From: Penelope pileata
Taxonomy: Eukaryota; Chordata; Aves; Galliformes; Cracidae
Direction: 5' to 3'
Assembly (NCBI GenBank): GCA_013396635.1
Contig: WBMW01005660.1
Location: 759,594 to 823,593 of the forward strand
Length of the DNA: 64,000 nucleotides
Below are positions 63,846 to 64,000 of the stretch, piece by piece. Both the position numbers and the translations under genes were made by a program. Position 1 is the stretch's first letter, and every line of letters begins with the position of its first letter. The notes under the pieces were generated by a model, which did no database searches, was not told the DNA's origin, and worked only from the letters and a program-made list of their open reading frames with translations.

Positions 63846-64000
63846 AACAGCTGCTAGGCACTCGGGCTTGTGTTATTTTTCCCCCAGCGAACAGTTACCT
63901 GTTTGTTCTGGGATTAAGCGCACAGCACTGCTTAGCGTACAGTTACGCACTAAGAAAAACAAAAACTGCGCTCCCTCGGCCCTGGCCGCGGGGCAGGGGG

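Noticed and set aside
1..64000. CRISPR arrays, operons, phage or bacterial mobile systems
   Set aside because: No regularly spaced repeats, no ribosome-binding-site-linked ORF trains. The sequence is clearly an animal genome with introns and CR1 repeats.

Overview
This window is ordinary vertebrate nuclear DNA, almost certainly from a bird. Genes are split by GT-AG introns, CpG islands mark gene starts, the interspersed repeats are dominated by CR1 LINE fragments, and one solo LTR resembles avian ERVL-type LTRs. The gene order PEX3 (+), FUCA2 (-), PHACTR2 (+) matches the block I know from human 6q24. A galliform such as chicken (chromosome 3) is a reasonable inference, but the species cannot be proven from this sequence alone.

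Layout. Bases 1-37 are the last codons of PEX3, followed by its 3' UTR and a poly(A) signal at 719-724. Converging on it is a complete seven-exon FUCA2 gene (tissue/plasma alpha-L-fucosidase 2, GH29) on the minus strand. Its ATG is at 11681 and its stop at 1164-1166. All six introns have GT-AG borders and the joined reading frame is 460 codons. The FUCA2 start lies in a CpG island, and a partly degraded CR1 LINE sits in its first intron. About 2.1 kb away, head to head, is a second CpG island (about 13.55-14.06 kb) holding a candidate first coding exon of PHACTR2 on the plus strand.

From 13.9 kb to the end the window appears to be the long 5' intronic territory of PHACTR2. A second, alternative PHACTR2 first coding exon (M-D-N-A, then a phase-1 donor) lies at 39311-39323. 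Both candidate first exons end in phase 1, so either could join the same downstream exon, which is not in this window. The rest holds CR1 fragments in both orientations, two older LINE remnants, a 528-bp solo LTR nested in a CR1 with a 5-bp target-site duplication, a perfect 58-bp tandem duplication, homopolymer runs and two ambiguous bases.

The three genes share a neighbourhood rather than a pathway: peroxisome membrane biogenesis (PEX3), lysosomal/secreted glycan degradation (FUCA2), and actin/PP1 regulation (PHACTR2). I found no operon, CRISPR array, phage or new multi-gene system. The most useful observations are the paired PHACTR2 first exons and the nested LTR-in-CR1 insertion.
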